Shown in pieces: positions 17,696-26,111 of a stretch of DNA of 64,000 bases. Both the position numbers and the translations under genes were made by a program. Location: positions 136,411 to 200,410 of the forward strand of contig NZ_JBJIAA010000011.1 of NCBI RefSeq assembly GCF_045310695.1. Reading direction: 5' to 3'. The DNA comes from Clostridium_S neuense (GTDB lineage: Bacteria; Bacillota; Clostridia; Clostridiales; Clostridiaceae). Position 1 is the first letter of the stretch; every line of letters begins with the position of its first letter. The notes beneath the pieces were generated by a model that had not been told where the DNA came from, made no database searches, and saw only the letters and a program-made list of their open reading frames with translations.

Positions 17696-19318
17696 TCACC
17701 TCTCATCATTAGCAAGCCAAGCCTTTATTATGTCCACTACCTGATCAGGTTTGGTTGTTGCATACTTTTTAATTTCATTCTCAACATGAGTATTTTCATT
17801 TTCTCTTTCAAAATTAATAGGAGCAAATTTCTGCTTGTTTTCTTGAATAGTACCATCGTCAACAACAACATCAATATTTTGAGTATCATCATCATCTTCT
17901 TCTTCAGCTTCAAGAAGTTTAGCAGCTCTTCTTTTCTTAATTAAACGAACTCCAAGCACTATAAGTGCAGCAAGTACAACTGCTGAAACTATTCCTATAG
18001 CAATATACATTTTTTGATTTTTAGCAGCTTGTTCTTCTGCCTTCATATCATCTAAAGCCTTTTGAGCAGCTTTTTGAGCAGTCTTATCAAAGGACATACC
18101 TTCAACGCTTATAGAATCTCCTCTTTTTGTATCATAGCCAACAGCATTTCCAACAACATTAGATATTTTATCCTGAGTAGCAGCATCTATATTTCCATCT
18201 ACTAAAACAGATATTGTAAGCCTTTTAACATCCCCTGGTGATTTTACAGTTTTATTTTTTTCGCTGCTAACATCATAATTTACTGTAGAATCAGTACTCG
18301 TAGATGTATTATTTCCACCATTAGTAATTGTATTTGAAGTATTATTATTTGTTGGACTTCCAGAACTAGCGCTTGTACCATTACTTGAAGAATTAGTATC
18401 ATGTCTACTTACAACTACTGGATTTTTAGTATCCTTCTGATCTGTAGGATTATTATAATATGTTTCTGAATCAGTTTCAGAAGCATCAAAATTAAGTTCA
18501 GCATTTACTTTTACCTTTACTTTACCTTTACCATATGCAGCTTCAAGCACATCAAGTGCTTTTTTCTCATAATCTGACTCTAGCTGCTGCTGTACTTTAT
18601 TTCTATCCTCAGCTGTCGATGAACTATCACTATTATCTCCAGTTTTAAATAAATCTTTACTTAAAAGATTCATTTTATCATCAATAACTTGAATATTTTC
18701 TTTTGGCAAATTACTAACACTTCCAGATACAAGGCTGACTATTGCCATTACTTGACTTTTGCTTAAAGATGACGAACCTGGCTTCATTTTAATAGTTACA
18801 GAAGCTGTTGCCTTCGTTGAATCTTTAACGAAAACAGAATCTTTTGGCATAACAAGAGTAACCCTTGCATTATCAACACCATCTAAACTTTTTATTGTTT
18901 TTTCCAATTCACCCTGAAGTGCTCTTTGATATTCAACATTAAACTCAGCATCTGTGGTTCCAAACTTTCCACTAGAGCCATCAAAAAGCTCAAAACCTTT
19001 ACTTCCATTTGTTAAACTAGAAGCTAACTGCAGTCTTAAATTATCAACTTTACTTGCAGGAACAGAGATAGTATTAGTACTAGAATCTTCTTTATGCGCT
19101 ACCTTCAATGCATCTAATTTAGCTATAACAGTAGTAGCATCATTTGAATCTAATTTTGAAAATAGAACAGCATACTTAGTCGTAGTTTTTGTTAAAATTA
19201 ACAGTGCTAATGCAATTAAAATTCCTATAGTCAAAATTATAGACGCTATTTTTTTTCTTTTACTTAATGCCTTCCATTTACTAGGCAAACCCTTAAAAAA
19301 ATTTAACAGTTTATTCAT
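17696..19318 (-). CDS. fliF: FliF MS-ring protein
   Basis: 540 residues from the ATG at 19318; a TTG upstream at 19333 overlaps the GGGAG ribosome site. Two membrane segments flank a large extracytoplasmic region: one near residue 25 to 45 and one near 435 to 455. The ring-building motifs are seen in VEYQRALQGELEKTIKSLDGV and NARVTLVMPKDSVF. The periplasmic-type linker is rich in Ser, Asn and Thr. The cytoplasmic tail is acidic and ends with IKKYATTKPDQVVDIIKAWL, the FliG-binding helix. FliF builds the MS ring that starts flagellar assembly. Confidence 0.95.
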   Translation of the reverse strand: MNKLLNFFKGLPSKWKALSKRKKIASIILTIGILIALALLILTKTTTKYAVLFSKLDSNDATTVIAKLDALKVAHKEDSSTNTISVPASKVDNLRLQLASSLTNGSKGFELFDGSSGKFGTTDAEFNVEYQRALQGELEKTIKSLDGVDNARVTLVMPKDSVFVKDSTKATASVTIKMKPGSSSLSKSQVMAIVSLVSGSVSNLPKENIQVIDDKMNLLSKDLFKTGDNSDSSSTAEDRNKVQQQLESDYEKKALDVLEAAYGKGKVKVKVNAELNFDASETDSETYYNNPTDQKDTKNPVVVSRHDTNSSSNGTSASSGSPTNNNTSNTITNGGNNTSTSTDSTVNYDVSSEKNKTVKSPGDVKRLTISVLVDGNIDAATQDKISNVVGNAVGYDTKRGDSISVEGMSFDKTAQKAAQKALDDMKAEEQAAKNQKMYIAIGIVSAVVLAALIVLGVRLIKKRRAAKLLEAEEEDDDDTQNIDVVVDDGTIQENKQKFAPINFERENENTHVENEIKKYATTKPDQVVDIIKAWLANDER

Positions 19319-19333
19319 CACCAGCACTCCCAA

Positions 19334-19660
19334 CTATAACTGCATTTTGCTAAGCTCCTGATATGCATCGACTAATTTATTTCTCACTTGGATAGCCAAA
19401 TCTAGTGATAACTTAGCCTCTTCAGTTGAAAGCATTACTTGGTGAACATCAACATCATCACCTTCAACAAACTGTTTTGAAATTTCTTGAGCACTGACCT
19501 GTTTATCATTAACTGCAGACAACTTGTTCTCAAGTATTTGCCCAAAATCAACTTTATCATTGTCACTATTATTTTCACTATCATTTGAATTAACTTGATT
19601 ATTTCGCCCAATTTGAAATGCAGTTTTTACATTGTCTGGTATAAATTCATCTACTCTCAT
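19334..19660 (-). CDS. fliE: FliE MS ring-rod junction protein
   Basis: 108 residues. The C-terminal family signature is present: VDVHQVMLSTEEAKLSLDLAIQVRNKLVDAYQELSKM. The N-terminal half is polar and variable, with a run of Asn, Ser and Asp. FliE links the MS ring to the rod. It lies between flgC and fliF, 13 bases from flgC, and 15 bases from the fliF ATG. The ATG at 19660 follows AAGGAG. Confidence 0.94.
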   Translation of the reverse strand: MRVDEFIPDNVKTAFQIGRNNQVNSNDSENNSDNDKVDFGQILENKLSAVNDKQVSAQEISKQFVEGDDVDVHQVMLSTEEAKLSLDLAIQVRNKLVDAYQELSKMQL

Positions 19661-19673
19661 AAATTATTTCTCC

Positions 19674-20105
19674 TTATTTACCAATTTCTAAAGCTTTTGT
19701 AAACATACCCTTTTCATCATTTATAGCAGTTACATTAGCCTCATAAGCCCTTGTAGAAGCCATCATATCTGCCATTTCTGTTAATATATTAACATTTGGC
19801 ATTTTTACATATCCATTTGCATCTGCGTCTGGATTGCCAGGATCATATTTTTCTTCAAATGGAGATTGATCCTCTGATATTTCAGTAGGTCTAACACCTA
19901 ATAATTTTTTTTCATACTTACCTGTTTCAGAATTAAGTACATTATCAAAATTCTCTTGAAAAACAGCAATCTTTCTTCTATATGGTCCACCATTTTCAGT
20001 TCTGGTTGTAGAAATATTTGCTATATTTGATGATATTGTATCCATCCTTAGTCTTTCTGCTGAAAGACCACTTGAACTTATATTAAATGAATCAAACGCA
20101 CTCAT
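19674..20105 (-). CDS. flgC: FlgC proximal rod protein
   Basis: 143 residues, the usual length. The N-terminal rod motif FDSFNISSSGLSAERLRMDTISSNIANISTT and the C-terminal MADMMASTRAYEANVTAINDEK are both typical of the FlgC family. The middle VLGVRPTEISEDQSPF-like stretch (LLGVRPTEISEDQSPF) is also characteristic. FlgC with FlgB, FlgF/G and FliE builds the drive shaft. The ATG at 20105 follows GGGAGG. FlgF/G genes are not in the window. Confidence 0.95.
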   Translation of the reverse strand: MSAFDSFNISSSGLSAERLRMDTISSNIANISTTRTENGGPYRRKIAVFQENFDNVLNSETGKYEKKLLGVRPTEISEDQSPFEEKYDPGNPDADANGYVKMPNVNILTEMADMMASTRAYEANVTAINDEKGMFTKALEIGK

Positions 20106-20132
20106 AATTCAATTGCCTCCCATTTTGATTAA

Positions 20133-20534
20133 TTATTTACTATTAATAACACTATTAGTCATATTAATTCTTCTGCTAATTTCACTTGTAAGTGCATAAT
20201 ACTTTAAAGTATTTTTAGCTTCATTCGTCATTTCAGTATCAATATCAACATTATTCCCATCCTCATTCATACTGCTGGAGTTATCTGTTTTCACTTGTAT
20301 ATCTCCATATTCTGCACCATCGTTTATATGTCTTGGATCAGTTCTTACCATCTCAAGATTATCCCCAGCTTCTTTCAAATTATCCTCAAAAGTAACATAA
20401 GATCTCTTATATCCTGCTGTATTCAAATTTGAAATATTATTTGATATTACATTTTGTCTTTCAGACGATGCATCAAGGCCTTTTTTTAAAAGCTCATATG
20501 TAAGTTGACTTTGTGACATACTATTTACATCCAT
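20133..20534 (-). CDS. flgB: FlgB proximal rod protein
   Basis: 133 residues. The N-terminal part has the FlgB-type motif YELLKKGLDASSERQNVISNNISNLNTAGYKRS, and the C-terminal helix is TNEAKNTLKYYALTSEISRRI. It is the first gene of the basal-body operon, which is its standard place in Firmicutes. The ATG at 20534 follows AAGGAGG. A SigD-like promoter lies about 147 bases upstream at 20681 to 20707, giving an untranslated leader. The leader shows no c-di-GMP riboswitch that I can recognise. Confidence 0.95.
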   Translation of the reverse strand: MDVNSMSQSQLTYELLKKGLDASSERQNVISNNISNLNTAGYKRSYVTFEDNLKEAGDNLEMVRTDPRHINDGAEYGDIQVKTDNSSSMNEDGNNVDIDTEMTNEAKNTLKYYALTSEISRRINMTNSVINSK

Positions 20535-20680
20535 TTACTCAATACCTCCTTATATTAATATTTATTTGACCATTAACCATTTAATATATTTGACAAAAAA
20601 ATCAAAAATCCTTCTTAAAAGCAGCAAAATGTTTATTCCGCGTTATTATTTGCTAAAATATAACATAAACTACTATATAT

Positions 20681-20707
20681 ATATCGTATTATATTATATT
20701 AAATTTA
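20681..20707 (-). promoter_or_regulatory. Candidate SigD promoter for the flgB operon
   Basis: On the minus strand the site reads TAAA-N15-TACGATAT: the -35 TAAA is at 20704 to 20707 and the -10 at 20681 to 20688. The consensus is TAAA-N15-GCCGATAA. The region is very AT-rich, which weakens the -35 match. Firmicute fla operons often carry a SigD promoter alongside a SigA one; no SigA promoter stood out here. Confidence 0.5.
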
Positions 20708-20737
20708 GCACTTTTTTCAAACATTACCGAACTACAG

Positions 20738-21739
20738 CTATACTAATTCATATTCCAAATTCTTAATCCACTTTTCCGTTCTGATTAAACCACTTTCGAG
20801 CGAATACTTCGGTTTCCATCCCATGATTCTTTTTGCCTTTGAACAATCACATTTTAATTTTAATATTTCACTTTGTGGATGGATATGTTTAATATGATTG
20901 ATAGGAACCTTATTTTTTGATACAAGCTTTGAAAGTTCATTTATAGAAATATCTCTTCCTGTCCCAGCGTTTATTATTTCACCATTTACATCACTATTAT
21001 ATCCGGCCTGTACAACAAAGTCAGCACAGTCCTCTACATATAAAAAATCCCTTGTTTGCTCTCCTGTACCATATATATTTATAGGTTCACCCAAAATTGA
21101 ATTTTTTATAAATATAGCTATTACGCCGCCCTCTCCTCCTGTCTTTTGAAAAGGTCCATATGTATTAAAAGGCCTTATAACAACCGTTGGTAATTTATAT
21201 GTATTGTAGTACGAAAGCACCATATTTTCTGCTGCTATTTTGCTGCCTCCATATGGAGATATGGGTTTAACTGGATGTATCTCACTTATTCCAGCATCAT
21301 CACATATATCATAAACCATGCATGTACTCATAAATACAACCTTACACGGACAAGTTTCTTCATCACTACCTAATATCCAACTTGCTCCATTCATTCTTCC
21401 TTTTTTTCCAAACATCTGTTTTTTAGCTCTTTCAAGTATGTTAAAAGTTCCCACAGTATCATTAAGGAAAGTCTTTTCTGGATTATCTATACTATCTTGT
21501 ACATTTATTGATGCAGCAAGATGATATATTATGTCATATTTTTCTTTAAACAAGCCATCCAAATCTTCCTTGTTATTTATATTTCCTTTAACAAACTTAA
21601 CCTCAGCAAATTCTTGTATATTATCAATTCTTCCATTTGAAAGATTATCAAATACAGTTACAGTATGACCATCATATACAAGTTTTTTAACAACCCATCT
21701 TCCAATAAATCCAGCACCGCCTGTAACCAGTATATTCAA
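20738..21739 (-). CDS. NAD-dependent SDR sugar-nucleotide epimerase/dehydratase
   Basis: 333 residues of the extended SDR family. The NAD-binding motif is VTGGAGFIGRWVVKKL (about 5 to 20). The catalytic YxxxK is in PISPYGGSKIAAENM near 168, and the family stretch RPFNTYGP follows near 190. It should act on a nucleotide-activated sugar (UDP- or dTDP-hexose 4-epimerase or 4,6-dehydratase); the substrate cannot be read from sequence. The start is a TTG with a strong AAGGGGGG site. It is the last gene of the glycosylation island before flgB, and no terminator separates the two, so read-through is possible. Confidence 0.8.
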   Translation of the reverse strand: MNILVTGGAGFIGRWVVKKLVYDGHTVTVFDNLSNGRIDNIQEFAEVKFVKGNINNKEDLDGLFKEKYDIIYHLAASINVQDSIDNPEKTFLNDTVGTFNILERAKKQMFGKKGRMNGASWILGSDEETCPCKVVFMSTCMVYDICDDAGISEIHPVKPISPYGGSKIAAENMVLSYYNTYKLPTVVIRPFNTYGPFQKTGGEGGVIAIFIKNSILGEPINIYGTGEQTRDFLYVEDCADFVVQAGYNSDVNGEIINAGTGRDISINELSKLVSKNKVPINHIKHIHPQSEILKLKCDCSKAKRIMGWKPKYSLESGLIRTEKWIKNLEYELV

Positions 21740-21771
21740 AGTAAAATCCCCCCTTAATTAACAAAAAATTT

Positions 21772-22080
21772 TCAGTTTGATTTTTGATCTAATTGAAAGT
21801 TTCTAAGTAATTTATATTTTAAAATATCCGCAGCCTCTACAAATTGATGATTTTCAAGGTGATTATTTATTTTTTTTAACAAATAAGAAATTTTGTTTGA
21901 ATCTAAATTTACGTTCAACCTATTTTCAATGGAATAGTCAGCAATTTCATTTATTTCATCTATAACACTTTTTAAAAGGTTGGCTGCTTCATCAAACTCT
22001 GAAATTATGAACATTTCCCATGAAACATTTAGTCCAAAAGCAATATTTTTAACTTTTTTTCGTAAATAATTACTCTCCAC
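21772..22080 (-). CDS. Small conserved-type protein coupled to Maf, function unknown
   Basis: 102 residues starting with GTG directly after the Maf stop codon, behind AAGAGGTGG. It is helical and charged. I see no membrane segment, signal peptide or known motif, although the C-terminal half resembles a single helical-hairpin repeat (LLKKINNHLENHQFVEAADILKYKLL), as in TPR-like folds. Its tight coupling to maf suggests it works with the Maf glycosyltransferase, perhaps as a chaperone or subunit. That is inference from context; I do not recognise the family. Confidence 0.7.
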   Translation of the reverse strand: MESNYLRKKVKNIAFGLNVSWEMFIISEFDEAANLLKSVIDEINEIADYSIENRLNVNLDSNKISYLLKKINNHLENHQFVEAADILKYKLLRNFQLDQKSN

Positions 22081-23847
22081 TCAAAAATCCACCTCTTCCC
22101 GCATATTATTCAACATTATGTGACATTTATCTAACACATACAAATATACATTAAGCTTTCTTTCAAGATAAGATTTTGGAGCCAAGAACTCTATATTTTC
22201 TACAGAAAATTTTAACACTTCAGTGTAAAAACTTATTTTATTAAGTTGCTCCTCAAAATTTTTTATATATATTCTTTTTACGCCTACTTCGTAATCACTT
22301 TGAATTAAATTCACCATATTTTCACATATTCTTATAATAATATTTAATGTTTCTTTTAGTTCTTTAAAAAAATCGTTTATAAATCCATTATTTATATTCT
22401 CACATATGGCATAATTATGCAAGTATCTTATTTCATTGCTAAAATTCTTCTTAGGCAAATTTGAAAGCTTTTCATCATAATAATCATCAAAATTTATATT
22501 TTCTGCACCTCTTATGTTTAATCCATCCTCAGAACTATTAAAAAACTTTGTATTTGGATTTAACGCTACTACTCTTTCCATAACATCTTTCATTGAAATA
22601 AATGCTTGCTTAGTATAAACATCTTCACCTTTATTATTTTTAACTTTTATAAAATCAGCTGAATTTTTCAACTGATCATCACTTATTTCAGAGTGAAAAA
22701 TTGCTCCTTCAGCATAATTCTTATTTCTACTATAACATAAATCTTGCCCTAAAAAAATAATAGGATTACAGCCTAATTTAGCTAAATTTTCCGCCATAAC
22801 ATTAGCAATAGAGGTTCCACTAAATTTACTATAAGTATCCCATTTAAAACATTTACTTACATATGAATCCATATTAGTCTGATTCATAAGAAATTTATGT
22901 TTTCCTGTATACTCTAGTACTTTATTATCAACCTGGAGTGAATAAAATAAATTCACATCCTTATTTAGCACAAGCTTCTCAAAAAGCTTACCTTCTGATT
23001 CATTACCATCCATTGCTCCCGCTATATGCGCCTTTATCCCATTAGATTCCAAAACCGTTATTCCAGTTCCAACTGAAGCTATTAAAACATTATCCTTAAT
23101 TTCTTTTAACTTTTTTATGTGATAAGACATGGAAGGTCCCGCAGCACAAATTACTGCAGGTACACCTTCAAATTCTTCATTCAAAACTTTGACAGGACAA
23201 GTATCCTTTATATAAAATATATTTTTTATATAATTTCTATACCAAGTTTTATCACTTGAATTAATTGAATTAATATTAAAAATATATCTACTTAATTTTC
23301 TCCTTAATCCTTCCATTATTTTTTTATAAAGAGAATAATATATAGCTTTATATGCAGGCAAAATTACAAATTTTATTTTAAGGCTCTTTAATTCCTTTAT
23401 TGCATTTTCAAATATACCCATTATTCGTCCTAAATCTTTTCCTACGTAAAGTCCTATATCATAAGGACTATTAATCATAAACCCAATATCGACATTTTCG
23501 AGCATTACTTTAAATATATCTTCATCAGGTTCAATAATTATGTAGATTCTTTCCTTGTCCTTTTCTATCATCTTTTTCAGTTCGTAACATAAGCCAAGAC
23601 CAAAAATGAATATGATATCAGCATCTTCGCTAAAAGCATTATTACTTATGTATTCCGCCATCTCCATCGGATCTACCCTACTATAAATTCTATATTTTTT
23701 CCCTTTATGCTTTTTTACTATATTAAGCTTTCCACTTAAACTCCTTTCAAGATAAGCACTTTTATTATTTGAATTTATTATTTCATTATACAAAACTTCA
23801 TCTATAGCTTCCAAAAGCTTTAAATTTTTATTGTAGATTTCCCTCAC
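22081..23847 (-). CDS. maf: Maf-family motility-associated flagellin glycosyltransferase
   Basis: 588 residues. The core MAF_flag10/DUF115 domain (MptE-like) is seen at about residues 225 to 400. Its glycine-rich nucleotide site AVICAAGPSMSYHIKKLKEI is near 229, and GTSIANVMAENLAKLGCNPIIFLGQDLCYS is near 345. Maf enzymes transfer nonulosonic acids (pseudaminic or legionaminic) from CMP donors to Ser/Thr of flagellin in the cytoplasm. This fits the pse genes further upstream in the island. The C-terminal third is helical, as is common in the family. Start is a GTG behind GAGG. Confidence 0.9.
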   Translation of the reverse strand: MREIYNKNLKLLEAIDEVLYNEIINSNNKSAYLERSLSGKLNIVKKHKGKKYRIYSRVDPMEMAEYISNNAFSEDADIIFIFGLGLCYELKKMIEKDKERIYIIIEPDEDIFKVMLENVDIGFMINSPYDIGLYVGKDLGRIMGIFENAIKELKSLKIKFVILPAYKAIYYSLYKKIMEGLRRKLSRYIFNINSINSSDKTWYRNYIKNIFYIKDTCPVKVLNEEFEGVPAVICAAGPSMSYHIKKLKEIKDNVLIASVGTGITVLESNGIKAHIAGAMDGNESEGKLFEKLVLNKDVNLFYSLQVDNKVLEYTGKHKFLMNQTNMDSYVSKCFKWDTYSKFSGTSIANVMAENLAKLGCNPIIFLGQDLCYSRNKNYAEGAIFHSEISDDQLKNSADFIKVKNNKGEDVYTKQAFISMKDVMERVVALNPNTKFFNSSEDGLNIRGAENINFDDYYDEKLSNLPKKNFSNEIRYLHNYAICENINNGFINDFFKELKETLNIIIRICENMVNLIQSDYEVGVKRIYIKNFEEQLNKISFYTEVLKFSVENIEFLAPKSYLERKLNVYLYVLDKCHIMLNNMREEVDF

Positions 23848-23873
23848 AATATAACCTCCATAGTTTTATCTAT

Positions 23874-24887
23874 TTACAGAAGCCAATTTTCCTTTAAAAT
23901 TCTCCTGATTTCTTCTTTGCCAATTGGCTTAATACTATTTGAATTATAGCTTCCTATCTCAGCATTCTTAAATTCACTGTAATAACCTTCTACATTTCCA
24001 CAATAAGTTGGCAAAACTGCATACATATTTCCAAGATCAAATGCAAATTCTGACTCTTCTTTAGTCATAAGTTCTTCATATTTTCTTTCTCCTGCTCTCA
24101 AGCCTATAATTTCAATGTCTATTTCTTCTTTTTCTATATTTAACTTCTTAGCAGTTTCTTCAATTATAACCTGTGCAAGATCATAAAGCCTTATAACAGG
24201 CATTTTTAGTACAAAAACCTCTCCGCCAATAGCCTTTTCTCCTGCACTCATAATAAGCGTAACAGCCTCATTCAAGGTCATCATAAATCTTGTCATTTGC
24301 GGATCAGTTACTGTTATTTTTTTATTTTCTTTAATTTGCTTTTTAAAAAGTGGTATTACGGACCCTCTAGAACCCATGACATTTCCAAACCTAACAACAA
24401 CAAACCTAGTTTTAACAGCCCCTTTACTGTAATTTGCCGCTTGTACAAGTTTTTCCGCTAAAAGTTTCGTAGCTCCATATGAATTGGAAGGATTTATTGC
24501 CTTATCCGTGCTAGTAAATACTACATTTTCTACATTATGATATATCGCAGCTTTAATTACATTTTCCATACCTATTATGTTTGTTTTTATAGCTTCATCC
24601 GGATTATATTCACAAGCAGGCACATGTTTCATTGCAGCAAGGTTAAAAATCACATCTACATCATTAGCTGCCCTTTCAACTCTTTCATAATCCCTAACAT
24701 CTCCAATTAGGAATCTAAATTTACTTTTATCTTTTATTTCATTTTGCATTACGAACTGCTTGTATTCATCTCTACTTAAAATTCTTATAACTTTAGGATT
24801 TTGTTTTACAAGCTCTTTTATAAGACCTTTTCCTATAGTTCCTGTACCTCCTATTACTAGGATTTTTTTATCAGTATAGTATGCCAA
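23874..24887 (-). CDS. pseB: UDP-GlcNAc 4,6-dehydratase, PseB/FlaA1-like
   Basis: 337 residues, the length of short soluble CapD/FlaA1-type enzymes. NAD-binding GGTGTIGKGLIKEL is near residue 13. The active-site stretch is TDKAINPSNSYGATKLLAEKL near 127, with the catalytic Asp-Lys pair and YxxxK; the residue pattern FNLAAMKHVPACEYNPDEAI is typical. It likely makes UDP-2-acetamido-2,6-dideoxy-4-keto-hexose, the first step toward pseudaminic acid, given pseG and pseI downstream in biosynthesis and also in this island. A LegB-like role cannot be excluded. It lies just upstream of maf in transcription. Confidence 0.75.
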   Translation of the reverse strand: MAYYTDKKILVIGGTGTIGKGLIKELVKQNPKVIRILSRDEYKQFVMQNEIKDKSKFRFLIGDVRDYERVERAANDVDVIFNLAAMKHVPACEYNPDEAIKTNIIGMENVIKAAIYHNVENVVFTSTDKAINPSNSYGATKLLAEKLVQAANYSKGAVKTRFVVVRFGNVMGSRGSVIPLFKKQIKENKKITVTDPQMTRFMMTLNEAVTLIMSAGEKAIGGEVFVLKMPVIRLYDLAQVIIEETAKKLNIEKEEIDIEIIGLRAGERKYEELMTKEESEFAFDLGNMYAVLPTYCGNVEGYYSEFKNAEIGSYNSNSIKPIGKEEIRRILKENWLL

Positions 24888-24931
24888 AATTCTATCACCT
24901 CATTCTTAGGATTAAAAACATTAAAATATTT

Positions 24932-26095
24932 TCAAGAATATCTTACTAAACTTTCCCTTAATTCTCTCCAGGTAAATTTAACATCTTCAAAATTTATATT
25001 GTCCTTTTTACTATTCAACAAACTCAAATTATAATTTGCATCCATATAGTTAGGAAAATATAATAATGCCCTATCTAAAAATTTTATACCATCTTTAAAA
25101 TTTTTTTTGAGTATATATAAAGCTCCAATATTATTTAAAGCTGCCCCATTATGTTCTTTTAATTCTATGGTTTTAAAAAAATTATCTAATGCTAAATCTA
25201 TCTGCCTATTTTTTATGTAATATAATCCTAATAAAAAATATATATTATAATACTCATAATTTCCACTAAGTTCCTCTAACCGTTTAAAGCCTTCATCGTA
25301 ATTTCCAAGCCTAAACATCATAGAAACAAAATCACACACATTAATATACTTAGGAAGCTTTCTTTTATTAATAGCATTTTCTATAAAATCAATATTATAC
25401 TGTTTTAAAATTGTACTTTCACCTATTTGCATATTTTTTAAATTAGAAGACAAACTATTATTTCTCCTTCTAACTTTAATTAGCGGTTTATCGATATAAC
25501 AAAAACCCCCTATTTGAGCTACTCTAAGCCATAAGTCCCAGTCTTCAGCATAAGTTAATTTTTCATTAAACTTGCATGCTTTATAAAAGGCTTCTTTTTT
25601 TAAAATAACACCACTAGTTGATATATAATTTCTTAAAAATTCATATCCTAAAATTTCTTGAGGCTCAGCTTGGATCCCTCTCATCTCTTCACTTATTATA
25701 TTGCCACCTTCATCTATTTGAATATAACTACAATATGACATCATATATTCATCATTAAATTCATAATTTAACTTATTAAGCTTTTTCTGAGACTCTTCAA
25801 TTAAATTCGGCAGTGCTAAATCATCTGAATCTAAAAACATAATATAATCACCATTCGACTGACTGACAGCATAATTTCTACAAAATGAAACCCCCATGTT
25901 AGCCTTAAAATCAAATATTTTTACTCTATTATTTTTTTTGCTCAATTTATATAAAATTTTTAGCGTACCATCCAAACTATTGTCATTAACTAATATTATT
26001 TCAATTGGCAAAATGCTTTGCTGCAATACACTCTCAACCGTTTCCTCAATAAACTTCTCACAATTATAACATGGTATTATAACTGAAATTTTCAT
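24932..26095 (-). CDS. GT2 glycosyltransferase with C-terminal TPR-like repeats
   Basis: 387 residues. The GT-A fold family 2 domain fills about 1 to 250, starting KISVIIPCYNCEKFIEETVESV. The metal/nucleotide-binding DSDD is at 89 to 92, and an acceptor-side ED in TYAEDWDLWLRVAQIGG lies near 180. From about 265 to the end there are TPR-like helix pairs (NYEYYNIYFLLGLYYIKNRQ, GAALNNIGALYILKKNFKDG). It should add a sugar to a flagellin-linked glycan or to flagellin itself in the cytoplasm; donor and acceptor are unknown. TPRs may bind the flagellin protein. Confidence 0.82.
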   Translation of the reverse strand: MKISVIIPCYNCEKFIEETVESVLQQSILPIEIILVNDNSLDGTLKILYKLSKKNNRVKIFDFKANMGVSFCRNYAVSQSNGDYIMFLDSDDLALPNLIEESQKKLNKLNYEFNDEYMMSYCSYIQIDEGGNIISEEMRGIQAEPQEILGYEFLRNYISTSGVILKKEAFYKACKFNEKLTYAEDWDLWLRVAQIGGFCYIDKPLIKVRRRNNSLSSNLKNMQIGESTILKQYNIDFIENAINKRKLPKYINVCDFVSMMFRLGNYDEGFKRLEELSGNYEYYNIYFLLGLYYIKNRQIDLALDNFFKTIELKEHNGAALNNIGALYILKKNFKDGIKFLDRALLYFPNYMDANYNLSLLNSKKDNINFEDVKFTWRELRESLVRYS

Positions 26096-26111
26096 TTTAT
26101 CATTCCTTAAA

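Noticed and set aside
20575..20600. Spo0A box near TGTCAAA
   Set aside because: One mismatch to TGTCGAA in AT-rich sequence with no second site; easily due to chance.
20535..20737. c-di-GMP riboswitch in the flgB leader, as known in some clostridia
   Set aside because: The leader lacks the GEMM core words and paired stems I would expect; only AT-rich sequence and a SigD-like box are visible.
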